Under the pieces are notes generated by a model. It was given only the letters and a program-made list of their open reading frames with translations, was not told where the DNA came from and made no database searches. The translations under genes and the position numbers were made by a program. A DNA stretch of 64,000 bases from Kribbella pratensis (GTDB taxonomy: Bacteria > Actinomycetota > Actinomycetes > Propionibacteriales > Kribbellaceae): assembly GCF_004365355.1 (NCBI RefSeq), contig NZ_SODP01000004.1, positions 186,001-250,000 on the forward strand, read 5' to 3'. Positions 36,640 to 44,317 of this stretch are shown in pieces; the stretch's first letter is position 1, and the number at the start of each line of letters is the position of its first letter.

Positions 36640-37347
36640 GTGCAGGAACACGTAGTGATCGTCGGCGGCAGCTCCGGCATGGGATACGCGCTCGCCGCGG
36701 AACTCATTGCCCAAGGCAGCGAAGTCACGATCGCCGGCCGCTCACCCGGCAAGCTCGACGCCGTACGCCGGGAGCTCGGCGTACGGACTGTTGCCATGGA
36801 CATCGGGATCGAGGCGGACATCGAGCGGCTCTTCGCCGCCACCGGCACCGTGAGCCATATCGTCACGACGGCCGCGGACGTCGGCGGCGCCTACCAGCCG
36901 ATCAGCGAGTACGACGTGGACGCGGCCCGATCCGCGGTCGACTCCAAGTTGCTCGGACCGCTGCTGCTCGCCAAACACGGCGCACCGGTGCTCGAACCCG
37001 GCGGCTCGATCGTGTTCACCTCGGGCATCGCGGCGTACCGTCCCGGGCCGCGCGCATCGTTGCTCGCGGCACTCAACGGCGCGCTGGCGTCACTGGCCGC
37101 AGCGCTCGCGGTCGAGCTCGCGCCGCTCCGGGTCAACGTGGTGTCCCCCGGCTGGGTCGACACCCCGATCTGGCAGGACGTCGCCGGCGACGCGGCGCCC
37201 GCGACCCTGGCCGCGATGGCGGCGCGCCTCCCGGTCGGCCGCATCGGCCGGACCCAGGACATCGCGGCCGCCATCATCGCCCTGCTACGCAATGGTTTCA
37301 TCACCGGCACCGTTCTCCACGCCGACGGCGGACACCGGCTGGTCTAG
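36640..37347 (+). CDS. Short-chain dehydrogenase/reductase-like protein lacking the catalytic Tyr/Lys
   Basis: 235 aa. The cofactor motif GGSSGMGYAL and the RVNVVSPGWVDTPIW and GTVLHADGGHRLV ends are normal for SDRs. In the active-site stretch (FTSGIAAYRPGPRASLLAALNGAL, about residues 125–148) the serine is present. At the position 13 residues on, where the catalytic Tyr stands, there is Leu, and the Lys four further on is Leu as well. It belongs to a recognisable SDR subgroup with RPGPxxS instead of YxxxK. GTG 36640 has a GGAG ribosome site. It lies behind the LysR gene. Confidence 0.85.
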   Translation: MQEHVVIVGGSSGMGYALAAELIAQGSEVTIAGRSPGKLDAVRRELGVRTVAMDIGIEADIERLFAATGTVSHIVTTAADVGGAYQPISEYDVDAARSAVDSKLLGPLLLAKHGAPVLEPGGSIVFTSGIAAYRPGPRASLLAALNGALASLAAALAVELAPLRVNVVSPGWVDTPIWQDVAGDAAPATLAAMAARLPVGRIGRTQDIAAAIIALLRNGFITGTVLHADGGHRLV

Positions 37348-37360
37348 GCAGACAGAAGCG

Positions 37361-38788
37361 TCAGGGACGGCCGAAGAAGTTCGGCGGGATCCAGTAGTAG
37401 ACGCTGGCGATCTGAACCGGCTTCCCGGTCCGCGGCGCGTGGATCATCTGCCCGTTGCCGATGTACATCGCGACGTGGTGGATGGTCGCCGGGTCGTTCG
37501 GGTCGGTGGCCCAGAAGATCAGGTCGCCGGGCCGCAGGTCGTCCTCGTTGATGTGCTGGATCTGCTCGTACTGCGCTGCGCTGTAGTGCGGAAGCTGGAC
37601 GCCCGCACGCTCCCAGGCGCCCATCACCAGTCCCGAGCAGTCCCACCGCGACGGACCGGTCGCACCCCACAGGTACATGTCGCCGAGCTGCTTCAGCGCG
37701 AAGTTGATCGCGTCCCGCGCGCTGCCGCCCGAGCTGTGCCCACCGCCGTTGCCACCGTTGCCACCGTTGCCGTCGTTGCCCGGCTTCGGTTTGTGGTGCT
37801 TCGGCGGCTTCTTCCCGTGGTTCTGCTTCTGCTCTTCCTTCTCCTGGCGTGCCTCCTCGGCCGCCTCGCGGGCCCGCTCGGCCGCCTCCGCGCGGCGTTC
37901 CGCGGCCTCACGGGCGGCGATCCGGCGCTTCAGCTCGGCGGCCTTCTTCGCGGCCAGGGCGGCGGCTCGTTGTCGCGCAAGCTCCTCGAGCCCTCGCTGC
38001 CGCTGGGCAGCAACCTTCACCGAGGTGTTCTGCAGTACGGCGAGCTGCGCGATCGACTTCGTGCGCTGCACCCCGATCGCGGTCACGGCCGCGGACTGAG
38101 CCGCCTCCGCGTCCTCGGCCGCCTTCTTCGCGGCGGCCGCCTCGTCGGTCGCCTTCTTCACCTTGACGACCGCCTGGTCGGCCTGCACCTTGAACAGGTT
38201 GGTCATCACCTGGGTGGCCGAGAACCGCAGGTACGAACCCTGCATCGCGGCCGACACCGAGCGGGCCGCGCCGGCGGAGTCGAGCAGGTCCTGCGGACCG
38301 TTCGCGGTGAACAGCGGCGCGATCTTCGCCACGTCGCCGCCACCCTGGTACGACGCGGCGGCGAACCGGCCGATCTGCGCCCGCTGGGTGGCGAGCGTCT
38401 GCTCGGCCTCCTTCGCGCGGGCCGCGGCGGCGGTGGCCTCGGCCTGGGCCTGCTGCAGCCGGTAGACGGCGCCGTTGTACGCCTCGTCGGCGATGCCGGA
38501 CTGGATGCCGAGCTGCTCGAGCCGCGCGTTCGCCGCGGCGAGCTGGCGCTCGATCGTCGCAACCTGGCCGGCCTTCGAGGCGGCGGCCTGCTTGGCCCGC
38601 TCGACCGCGGCCTTGGACGGGATCACCGGCGGCTTCGGCTTGGCAGCCTCGGCCGGGAGCGTGGGCATGGCCATCGTGGCGGCCAAGCAGATCGCGAGCA
38701 CCCCGGACAGCAGGGCCTTACCTGCCCGACCGGTCTTCCCAGTGCTCGCGACCCGCTCGCCGGACGTGGCCCTGAGGGGCGTCCGCAT
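37361..38788 (-). CDS. Secreted NlpC/P60 peptidoglycan hydrolase (RipA-like)
   Basis: 475 aa. A signal peptide (about 1–48, cut after PAEAA) leads to a long alanine/arginine/glutamate-rich coiled coil (about 60–330), a glycine-rich linker (NGGNGGNGG), and a C-terminal NlpC/P60 domain. Catalytic Cys is in RWDCSGLV and His in IHHVAMYIG, with a further His in MIHAP. It cleaves D-Glu–mDAP bonds in peptidoglycan, and the coiled coil probably interacts with its regulators. ATG 38788 has AAGGA 9 bp upstream. Its leader is highly structured. Confidence 0.93.
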   Translation of the reverse strand: MRTPLRATSGERVASTGKTGRAGKALLSGVLAICLAATMAMPTLPAEAAKPKPPVIPSKAAVERAKQAAASKAGQVATIERQLAAANARLEQLGIQSGIADEAYNGAVYRLQQAQAEATAAAARAKEAEQTLATQRAQIGRFAAASYQGGGDVAKIAPLFTANGPQDLLDSAGAARSVSAAMQGSYLRFSATQVMTNLFKVQADQAVVKVKKATDEAAAAKKAAEDAEAAQSAAVTAIGVQRTKSIAQLAVLQNTSVKVAAQRQRGLEELARQRAAALAAKKAAELKRRIAAREAAERRAEAAERAREAAEEARQEKEEQKQNHGKKPPKHHKPKPGNDGNGGNGGNGGGHSSGGSARDAINFALKQLGDMYLWGATGPSRWDCSGLVMGAWERAGVQLPHYSAAQYEQIQHINEDDLRPGDLIFWATDPNDPATIHHVAMYIGNGQMIHAPRTGKPVQIASVYYWIPPNFFGRP

Positions 38789-38809
38789 CGGGATCGTTCC
38801 TTCCGCCGG

Positions 38810-38858
38810 TCACGAACCCCTTCCCCAGGGTTCGTGAACTTTTGGTCCTCCTGGACCA
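38810..38858 (-). promoter_or_regulatory. Two-hairpin leader of the NlpC/P60 gene
   Basis: Two perfect hairpins lie just upstream of the start: TCACGAACCC/GGGTTCGTGA (arms 38810–38819 and 38828–38837, 8-nt loop) and TGGTCC/GGACCA (arms 38843–38848 and 38853–38858, 4-nt loop). They lie in the transcribed leader if the promoter is further upstream. They do not fit the c-di-AMP (ydaO) riboswitch consensus known for such genes. Confidence 0.5.
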
Positions 38859-38945
38859 CATACGTGACACTAGTTGCCTAGAGCCCCATTGGGAACAGCT
38901 TTCACACAAGTATCTTTGTTTCACCCGTGTGTCGACTTGACAAAC

Positions 38946-38957
38946 TACAAGCTTGTA
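38946..38957. repeat. 12-bp perfect palindrome in the NlpC/P60 upstream region
   Basis: TACAAGCTTGTA is a perfect palindrome about 160 bp upstream of the NlpC/P60 start, in a locally AT-rich stretch. It could be an operator; no known regulator consensus fits. Confidence 0.4.
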
Positions 38958-38987
38958 ATTCCGCGAAGTCCCAGGTCGGCGCACGAA

Positions 38988-39017
38988 AACGCCCTCCGGC
39001 CGGAGCCGGAGGGCGTT
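38988..39017 (-). terminator. Rho-independent terminator after the endonuclease/phosphatase gene
   Basis: A perfect 13-bp stem with a 4-nt loop (arms 38988–39000 and 39005–39017) is followed on the minus strand by a short T-run. Confidence 0.75.
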
Positions 39018-39036
39018 CAGGTGACGCGTCAGGGGT

Positions 39037-39849
39037 TCAGCGGAGGGCGAACGAGGCGACCACCGGGAGGTGGTCCGAAGCCGGCGTCACAGGTACGTCG
39101 GCCGTCACCGGGCGCAGGCCCGCGCTGTGCAGCTGGAAGTCGATCCGCTTGGTCGGGTTGCCCGCCTCGATCGTGTAGCCCGGGCCGACACCGACCTCGG
39201 TCCACGTGTCGTCGTACACGGCGGTCAGGGTCTTGATCTCCGGCGCGGTCGGCGTCGCGTTCAGGTCGCCGACGAGCAGCGTCGGGGTCTTCGAGTTGCC
39301 GAGCAGCTCGACCACCTTCTGCGCCTGCTCCAGCCGTTCGGCGTTGTTGTTGCTGGTCAGGTGCGTGTTCGCGAACCGTAGGTCGGCCCCACGAACCTTG
39401 ATCTTCGCGACCGCGAGACCGCGCTGCTCGCCGGTCGGATACAGCGGCAACAGCGTGTTCTCGAAGTCCTTGATCGGGTACTTCGACAGGATCGCGGTCC
39501 CGTACTGACGCCGCGGCTCGCCCGGGTTCACCGGCGGCAGGTCGAGGTTGGCGGCGTACGCGTAGTGCATGTTCAGCCGCGCGGCGAACCAGGCCGGCTG
39601 GTCGACCCAGTTGCTCCGCACATCCCAGTGCCGGTCGACCTCCTGGAGCCCGACCACGTCGGCCCCGGACTGCTCGATCAGTACGGCGATCCGCTCGAGA
39701 TCGAGCACACCGTCGATCCCCGCACCGTGATGGATGTTGTACGTCATCACCGTCAACGGCCGCTCCGGCCGCCCGGCGTCCGGTTGCGCGGCGGCAACGG
39801 TCGGCACCGCCATCAGTAACCCCACCAGGACCGTTAGCAATTTACGCAT
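39037..39849 (-). CDS. Secreted endonuclease/exonuclease/phosphatase-family protein
   Basis: 270 aa. A signal peptide (residues 1–22, AAAQP) precedes the EEP fold. The metal and catalytic motifs are present: MTYNIHHGAG (N in the first), LQEVDRHW (Glu), THLTSN, GDLNATPTAPE (Asp/Asn) and the C-terminal SDHLPVVA (Asp/His). Substrates in this family range from phospholipids and phosphoinositides to DNA; being secreted suggests a lipid or extracellular nucleic acid. ATG 39849 (MRKLLTV) has GGAAGGA upstream; the earlier in-frame start would add 12 residues without such a site. Confidence 0.9.
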   Translation of the reverse strand: MRKLLTVLVGLLMAVPTVAAAQPDAGRPERPLTVMTYNIHHGAGIDGVLDLERIAVLIEQSGADVVGLQEVDRHWDVRSNWVDQPAWFAARLNMHYAYAANLDLPPVNPGEPRRQYGTAILSKYPIKDFENTLLPLYPTGEQRGLAVAKIKVRGADLRFANTHLTSNNNAERLEQAQKVVELLGNSKTPTLLVGDLNATPTAPEIKTLTAVYDDTWTEVGVGPGYTIEAGNPTKRIDFQLHSAGLRPVTADVPVTPASDHLPVVASFALR

Positions 39850-39868
39850 GCACCCATCCTTCCGGAAA

Positions 39869-39905
39869 ACCGGCGACACCCGCACAACGAACGAGTGTCG
39901 CCGGT
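39869..39905 (-). terminator. Hairpin terminator after the YCF48-like gene
   Basis: ACCGGCGACAC (39869–39879) pairs perfectly with 39895–39905 (11 bp, 15-nt loop), 9 bp past the stop, with TTTTCC following on the minus strand. Confidence 0.7.
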
Positions 39906-39913
39906 CTGAACGG

Positions 39914-40987
39914 TCAGTGCACCAGGCGGCCGACCGCGCCCTTCGCGCCTGAGGCCCAGCAGCCGGCCTGGGAGCCGTGGCCGGCGCACTCGACGCTGTC
40001 GAAGCTGCCGTCGTAGAACTGCTTCCAGCTACGCCCGCCGTCGAAGCTCACGTCGCTCCCGGACGGGCCGACCGCGACGACGGTCGACGGCGACCACGGC
40101 ACGAAGTGCGACCCGCTGCGGTACCCCTTCGGCGCCTTGTCCGCGGGCACGAGCTTCCAGGTGCGGCCACCGTCGTACGTGATCGAGGCCGCCTTGACCG
40201 CGTCGGTCGGCTTCTCGAAGTCACCGCCGACCGCGACGCCGAACAGCGGGTTGCGGAAGGCGAGGCTGAAGATGCCGGCCGCCTGGCCACTGGCCATCGG
40301 CGAGTCCGAGACCCGCCAGTGCCGCCCGCCGTCGCTCGTCCGGAACACCCGCGGCCGGTCGCCGCCGCCGGTCGCGAACCACGCGGTCCGTCCGGGTCCC
40401 GCGACCAGGCAGGTCCCGCTGGCCGCGAACGCGAACTCGCCGGGCAGCGCGGCCGGCATACCGGCGTTCGACTGCACCTTCCACGACTGCCCGCCGTCCG
40501 ACGTCGCCGCGATCCGGAACTTCCCGTCGACCGGGTCGCTCATCGCCAGCCCGTGCTTGTCGTCGTTGAAGGCGAAGCAGTCGTAGAACGCGTTCACGTC
40601 GGTGTTGCGGAACGTCTCGGTCCAGTGCTTGCCGCCGTCGACGGTCCGGTACACGCGCGAGTCCTCACCGACCCCGATCGACAGCGCGACCGCCCGCTTC
40701 GCGTCGAACGCCTCGACATCGCGGAACTGCAACGCCTCCGCACCCGCCGGGCTGACGTTCTGCCAGTGCTTCCCGCCGTCGACGGTTCGCAGTACCGTCC
40801 CCGCGGTCCCACCCACCCAGGCGACGTCCTTGCTGACCGCCGCGAGCCCGCGGAACTGCGCCGTACTTCCGGTCGGCGTCAGCTCCCAGCGGTACGACGG
40901 CCCGCCGTGCGCCTGGGCGGGGATGACCTGGGACGACATCAACAACAGACCTCCTGCCGCGAGAGCGGCCACACGCAGGATTCTCAT
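39914..40987 (-). CDS. Secreted YCF48/HCF136-like beta-propeller protein
   Basis: 357 aa with a signal peptide (about 1–26). The rest is made of repeats with the T-x-DGG-x-x-W signature (RTVDGGKHWQNV, RTVDGGKHWTET, ATSDGGQSWKV, RTSDGGRHWRV, YDGGRTWKL, SFDGGRSWKQF), six in all, as in sialidase/BNR and YCF48 propellers. No catalytic neuraminidase residues are obvious. In plants and cyanobacteria YCF48 is an assembly factor; secreted bacterial versions are of unknown role. The two conserved cysteine pairs may be disulphides. Confidence 0.88.
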   Translation of the reverse strand: MRILRVAALAAGGLLLMSSQVIPAQAHGGPSYRWELTPTGSTAQFRGLAAVSKDVAWVGGTAGTVLRTVDGGKHWQNVSPAGAEALQFRDVEAFDAKRAVALSIGVGEDSRVYRTVDGGKHWTETFRNTDVNAFYDCFAFNDDKHGLAMSDPVDGKFRIAATSDGGQSWKVQSNAGMPAALPGEFAFAASGTCLVAGPGRTAWFATGGGDRPRVFRTSDGGRHWRVSDSPMASGQAAGIFSLAFRNPLFGVAVGGDFEKPTDAVKAASITYDGGRTWKLVPADKAPKGYRSGSHFVPWSPSTVVAVGPSGSDVSFDGGRSWKQFYDGSFDSVECAGHGSQAGCWASGAKGAVGRLVH

Positions 40988-41008
40988 GCGCGAGAACCTA
41001 GCCCAACA

Positions 41009-42280
41009 TCAAACCACCGTCAGCTGGAACGACTGCGTCGCGGCGCCGTTGCAGGTGAGTTGGACGAGTTGCGTGCTGTCGGCGGTGGAGCCGCCGGGGA
41101 CCGTGAGGCATTTGCTGCTGAAGCGGCTGACGAAGTGGAAATAGCCGCTGCCTTCGGAGACGGCCTGCCATTGCTGGTTGTTGCCGTTGCTGTATGTCCA
41201 CAACTGCAGGCCGGCGTTGTCGGCCGCGGACACCCCGGTCACATCGATCACCTTGGTGGCGTCGTTGCGGTTGTTGACGCGCGTGAATCCACCGGACGTC
41301 GGCTGGAACTGGAACTGCTGCGCCTGCGTGCCGTTGCAGGTGTACTGCTGGATGACGGTCCCGTTGGCGACTCCGGCCGCGCGGGCGTCGACGCACTTTC
41401 CGTTGCCCTTGTTGGCGAGCTGGTACCACGCGGTCAGCGACGGCTGGTCGACCGGCGGCGTCGTACCGCCACCACCGAGCCATTTCAACGCGTCCATCAT
41501 GAACTGGTTCTGTGCCGGGCTGTCGAACGTCGACGAGAGCCGGGTGTTGGTCTCGTAATTCATCGCGTTGTGGCCGAAGTTCGCGTAGATCATCTTGTAG
41601 TTCTTGTTGGTCCAGATGATCGGGTAGTAGCCCGACGTCCAGATGTTGCCCTGCTGGTTGCCGACCGGGAAGCTGGACGGGTCGATCGAGGCCAGGACCT
41701 GAATATCGGGGTTGTTCCGCAGGTCGTTCTGCCAGCTGTACCACTCGCTCACCGACGAGCGGAACGTCGCTCCGGTGTTCACCAGTGAGGGATGCGAGCG
41801 GTTCTCGGTCCTCAGCGTGACCGCGCTCGGTCCCCAGGTGTTCGACTCGAACCGGCCGGTGCCGAGCAAAGTGTTGTTGAACCACGGCCAACCGCCACTC
41901 GCGTCGTTGTACGCCGACACGTGGAAGCCGAAGAACGCACCGCCGTGATCCATGTAGTTCTTGAACCCGTTGCGTTGCGCGTCGCTGTGTGGCGAATCGT
42001 CGAGGAACATCACCACCTGGTACTGCGATGCGCTCAAGTTGTTGAGCTGGTCCCAGTTGTTGGTCGATGTGTACGAGAAGCCGTTCTGCGCACCGAACTG
42101 CGGGAAGCGCTGATTCGCTTCCTTCTCGAAGTCGATGTGCGCGGCGTCGTAGGTGCCGCTGTAGAAGGCGAGCACGTTGAACGTCGCCTCGACCTTGGCG
42201 ACCGCAGTGGAGGTGAGCCCGCTGATCAGCAGCACCAGTGCGAGCAGGAAGGCGGGCAGGCGAAATCGATCGGAAAGCAT
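41009..42280 (-). CDS. Secreted ThuA-domain protein with C-terminal ricin-type lectin domain
   Basis: 423 aa. A signal peptide (1–28) is followed by a ThuA-like glutamine-amidotransferase fold (about 33–265: VLAFYSGTYDAAHIDFEKEANQ, VVMFLDDSPHSDAQRNGFKNYMDHGGAFFGFHVSAYN). A TTPPVDQP linker leads to a ricin-B (CBM13) domain with three QxW/F units near 320, 366 and 415. Secreted ThuA proteins of actinobacteria are tied to carbohydrate use. ATG 42280 has AAAGG. A palindrome, TGAAATTTCA, lies about 30 bp upstream. Confidence 0.9.
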   Translation of the reverse strand: MLSDRFRLPAFLLALVLLISGLTSTAVAKVEATFNVLAFYSGTYDAAHIDFEKEANQRFPQFGAQNGFSYTSTNNWDQLNNLSASQYQVVMFLDDSPHSDAQRNGFKNYMDHGGAFFGFHVSAYNDASGGWPWFNNTLLGTGRFESNTWGPSAVTLRTENRSHPSLVNTGATFRSSVSEWYSWQNDLRNNPDIQVLASIDPSSFPVGNQQGNIWTSGYYPIIWTNKNYKMIYANFGHNAMNYETNTRLSSTFDSPAQNQFMMDALKWLGGGGTTPPVDQPSLTAWYQLANKGNGKCVDARAAGVANGTVIQQYTCNGTQAQQFQFQPTSGGFTRVNNRNDATKVIDVTGVSAADNAGLQLWTYSNGNNQQWQAVSEGSGYFHFVSRFSSKCLTVPGGSTADSTQLVQLTCNGAATQSFQLTVV

Positions 42281-42308
42281 GGGGGCGGACCTTTCCGTCA
42301 GAACTTTA

Positions 42309-42318
42309 TGAAATTTCA
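42309..42318. promoter_or_regulatory. Palindrome upstream of the ThuA–lectin gene
   Basis: TGAAATTTCA is a perfect 10-bp palindrome in the AT-rich 42-bp gap between the XRE stop and the ThuA start. GAAA/TTTC palindromes are typical of carbohydrate regulators such as XlnR-type proteins. Confidence 0.4.
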
Positions 42319-42322
42319 GAGC

Positions 42323-43189
42323 TTAAATTAACTCCCGATCTAAGCCCTGTCCAGAGTTCATCGCCTGACTGCCCAGAACACTCAGCAACTCCAGCTTCTC
42401 CGCGCTCTCGCTGCCCGGCTCCGCGGTGAACACGATCAGCGTCTGCTGCTGGTCCCGGTTGTCGATCAGCTCGCAGTACAGCTCGAGGTCCCCGACCGAC
42501 GGGTGCCGGAACCGCTTGGTCCGGCTGTGCGCGACGACGACCTCGTGCGCGTCCCAGATCTTGACGAACTCCGGGCTCAGCTTCTGCAGCGCCTTCACGA
42601 GCGAGGCGGAGTACGACTTCGGTCCGTCGATGGTCGCGGTCGTGCGCAGCATCGAGACCAGCAGCTTGCTGTGCGTCGTCAGCTCGGGTTCGGCGTACAG
42701 CGTCCGGGTCTCGGGGTGGGCGAACCAGCGATAGACCTCGCTGCGCTCCATGCCCTGGAAGTTGGTGAGCTCACCGGCGAAGGCGACGTGCGTCGGCGTC
42801 TGCGCGAGCACCTCGCCGCACCGGTTGAGCAGCATCGCCGGGGTGTCGTGCAGGCGGTCGAGGATCCGCAGCATGCCGGGGTCGACGTGGCACGCCCGCG
42901 TCGCCCGCGGCGGCGTACCGTGGCCGGCCAGCAGGAACAGGTGGTCGCGCTCCTCGAGTGTCAGCCGGAGCGCGCGGGCGATCGCGCCGAGCATCTCGAC
43001 CGACGGCTGCGGGCCGCGTCCGCCCTCGAGCCGGCTGTAGTAGTCGGCCGACATCGACGCCAGCGCGGCGACCTCCTCGCGCCGCAGACCGGGGGTACGG
43101 CGCCTGCGCCCGCGGGGCATGCCCACGTCTTCGGGTTGCAGGGCCTCCCGGCGTTTGCGCAGGAAGTCGGACAGATCGGCGTACTCCAT
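42323..43189 (-). CDS. XRE-family helix-turn-helix regulator with MmyB-type ligand domain
   Basis: 288 aa from ATG 43189. The N-terminal HTH_31/XRE domain reads LSDFLRKRREAL … GLRREEVAALASMSADYYSRLEGGRGPQPSVEMLGAIARAL. The second half is the MmyB-like PAS-type ligand-binding domain (LNRCGEVLAQTPTHVAFAG, YRWFAHPETRTLY, ELTTHSKLLVSML). The family commonly controls an adjacent oxidoreductase, here the divergent SDR starting at 43289. GTG 43204 is an alternative start. Confidence 0.92.
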   Translation of the reverse strand: MEYADLSDFLRKRREALQPEDVGMPRGRRRRTPGLRREEVAALASMSADYYSRLEGGRGPQPSVEMLGAIARALRLTLEERDHLFLLAGHGTPPRATRACHVDPGMLRILDRLHDTPAMLLNRCGEVLAQTPTHVAFAGELTNFQGMERSEVYRWFAHPETRTLYAEPELTTHSKLLVSMLRTTATIDGPKSYSASLVKALQKLSPEFVKIWDAHEVVVAHSRTKRFRHPSVGDLELYCELIDNRDQQQTLIVFTAEPGSESAEKLELLSVLGSQAMNSGQGLDRELI

Positions 43190-43288
43190 GACTCCAGTGT
43201 CCACGCCGCTCAGCCGTTATCCACTGCTTGCGGAGCAGTGGCTGAGCGCGGCCTGGTTGCCGTCGGCATCCGGTCGCAGGCTGGAGAC

Positions 43289-44029
43289 ATGAAAACCACA
43301 GGGAACACGATCTTCATGACCGGCGGTACGTCGGGTATCGGCCTCGAGCTCGCCCGCCGGTTCCGCGACCTCGGCAACACCGTGATCATCAGCGGCCGCC
43401 GCCAGGAGCTGCTCGACACGATCGCCGCCGAGGACGGCATCGAGGGTATCTACCTCGACGTCGCCGACCCCGCCTCGATCACGGCCGCCTTCGAGAAGGT
43501 GACCGGCGCTCACGACGTCAACGTGCTCGTCACGATGGCCGGCATCATGCAGATCGAGGACCTCCGCGACCCAGGTCACCTGCCGACCGCGGAGCAGACC
43601 ATCGACATCAACCTGCTCGGCACGATCCGCGCTGTCGCCACCTTCACACCGTACCTGCTGAAGCAGACCGACCCGGTGATCCTGACCGTTTCGTCCGGTC
43701 TCGCCTCGGTGCCGCTGACGATCACCCCGACGTACAGCGCCACGAAGGCCGCGATCCACAGCTACACCCAGAGCCTGCGGATCCAGCTCGCGGACACCGG
43801 CATCCAGGTGATCGAGCTCGTCCCGCCGGCGGTGCAGACCACGCTGATGAACCAGGAGAACGACGAGCGCGCGATGCCTCTCGACGAGTACCTCGACGAG
43901 ACGATGCGCATCCTCCAGGACCAGCCCGACGCCGAAGAGGTCCTCGTGGACCGGGTCCGCTTCCTCCGCCACGCCGAACGCGAGAACCGCTACGAAAACG
44001 TCCTCGGCGTCCTGAACTCAGTCCACTAA
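43289..44029 (+). CDS. Short-chain dehydrogenase (DltE-like)
   Basis: 246 aa. The cofactor motif [17 protein letters not shown] and the catalytic S…YxxxK ([24 protein letters not shown]) are intact, unlike the SDR at 36640. It is close to the DltE-like group used with XRE/MmyB regulators. The ATG at 43289 follows GGAGA. It is divergent from the regulator (100 bp) and convergent with the thiamine-binding-like gene, overlapping it by 12 bp. Confidence 0.92.
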   Translation: MKTTGNTIFMTGGTSGIGLELARRFRDLGNTVIISGRRQELLDTIAAEDGIEGIYLDVADPASITAAFEKVTGAHDVNVLVTMAGIMQIEDLRDPGHLPTAEQTIDINLLGTIRAVATFTPYLLKQTDPVILTVSSGLASVPLTITPTYSATKAAIHSYTQSLRIQLADTGIQVIELVPPAVQTTLMNQENDERAMPLDEYLDETMRILQDQPDAEEVLVDRVRFLRHAERENRYENVLGVLNSVH

Positions 44030-44317
44030 TGCCTGCTCGATGCGCTCGACCTTCGCGGTGAGCTGGCCGGTGTACCCGGGCCGGATGTCGGCCTTGAGGA
44101 CGAGGCTCACGCGGGGCGAGACGGCGGCGACCGCGTCGACGGCCTGTTTCACGACGGCCATCACCTCGTCCCACTCGCCCTCGATGTTCGTGAACATCGC
44201 GTTGGTCTCGTTGGGAAGACCGGAGGCGCGGACGACGCGGACGGCCTCGGCCACCGCCTCGCTCACCCCTCCGGTCTCGTCACCGGCCGACGGGCTGATG
44301 CTGAAAGCGACGATCAT
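44018..44317 (-). CDS. Thiamine-binding/MTH1187 family protein (DUF77)
   Basis: 99 aa with the DUF77 layout: [61 protein letters not shown]. This family forms a small tetramer, and some members bind thiamine or related ligands. Its first codon overlaps the stop of the DHA2 pump gene, so they are co-transcribed. A link between the pump and a thiamine-like ligand is possible but unproven. Confidence 0.88.
   Translation of the reverse strand: MIVAFSISPSAGDETGGVSEAVAEAVRVVRASGLPNETNAMFTNIEGEWDEVMAVVKQAVDAVAAVSPRVSLVLKADIRPGYTGQLTAKVERIEQALVD

Noticed and set aside
38789-39036. c-di-AMP (ydaO) riboswitch upstream of the NlpC/P60 gene
   Set aside because: The gene type suggested it, but the conserved GGGGGA and GCUAACCUCGUAGGC-like segments are not present.
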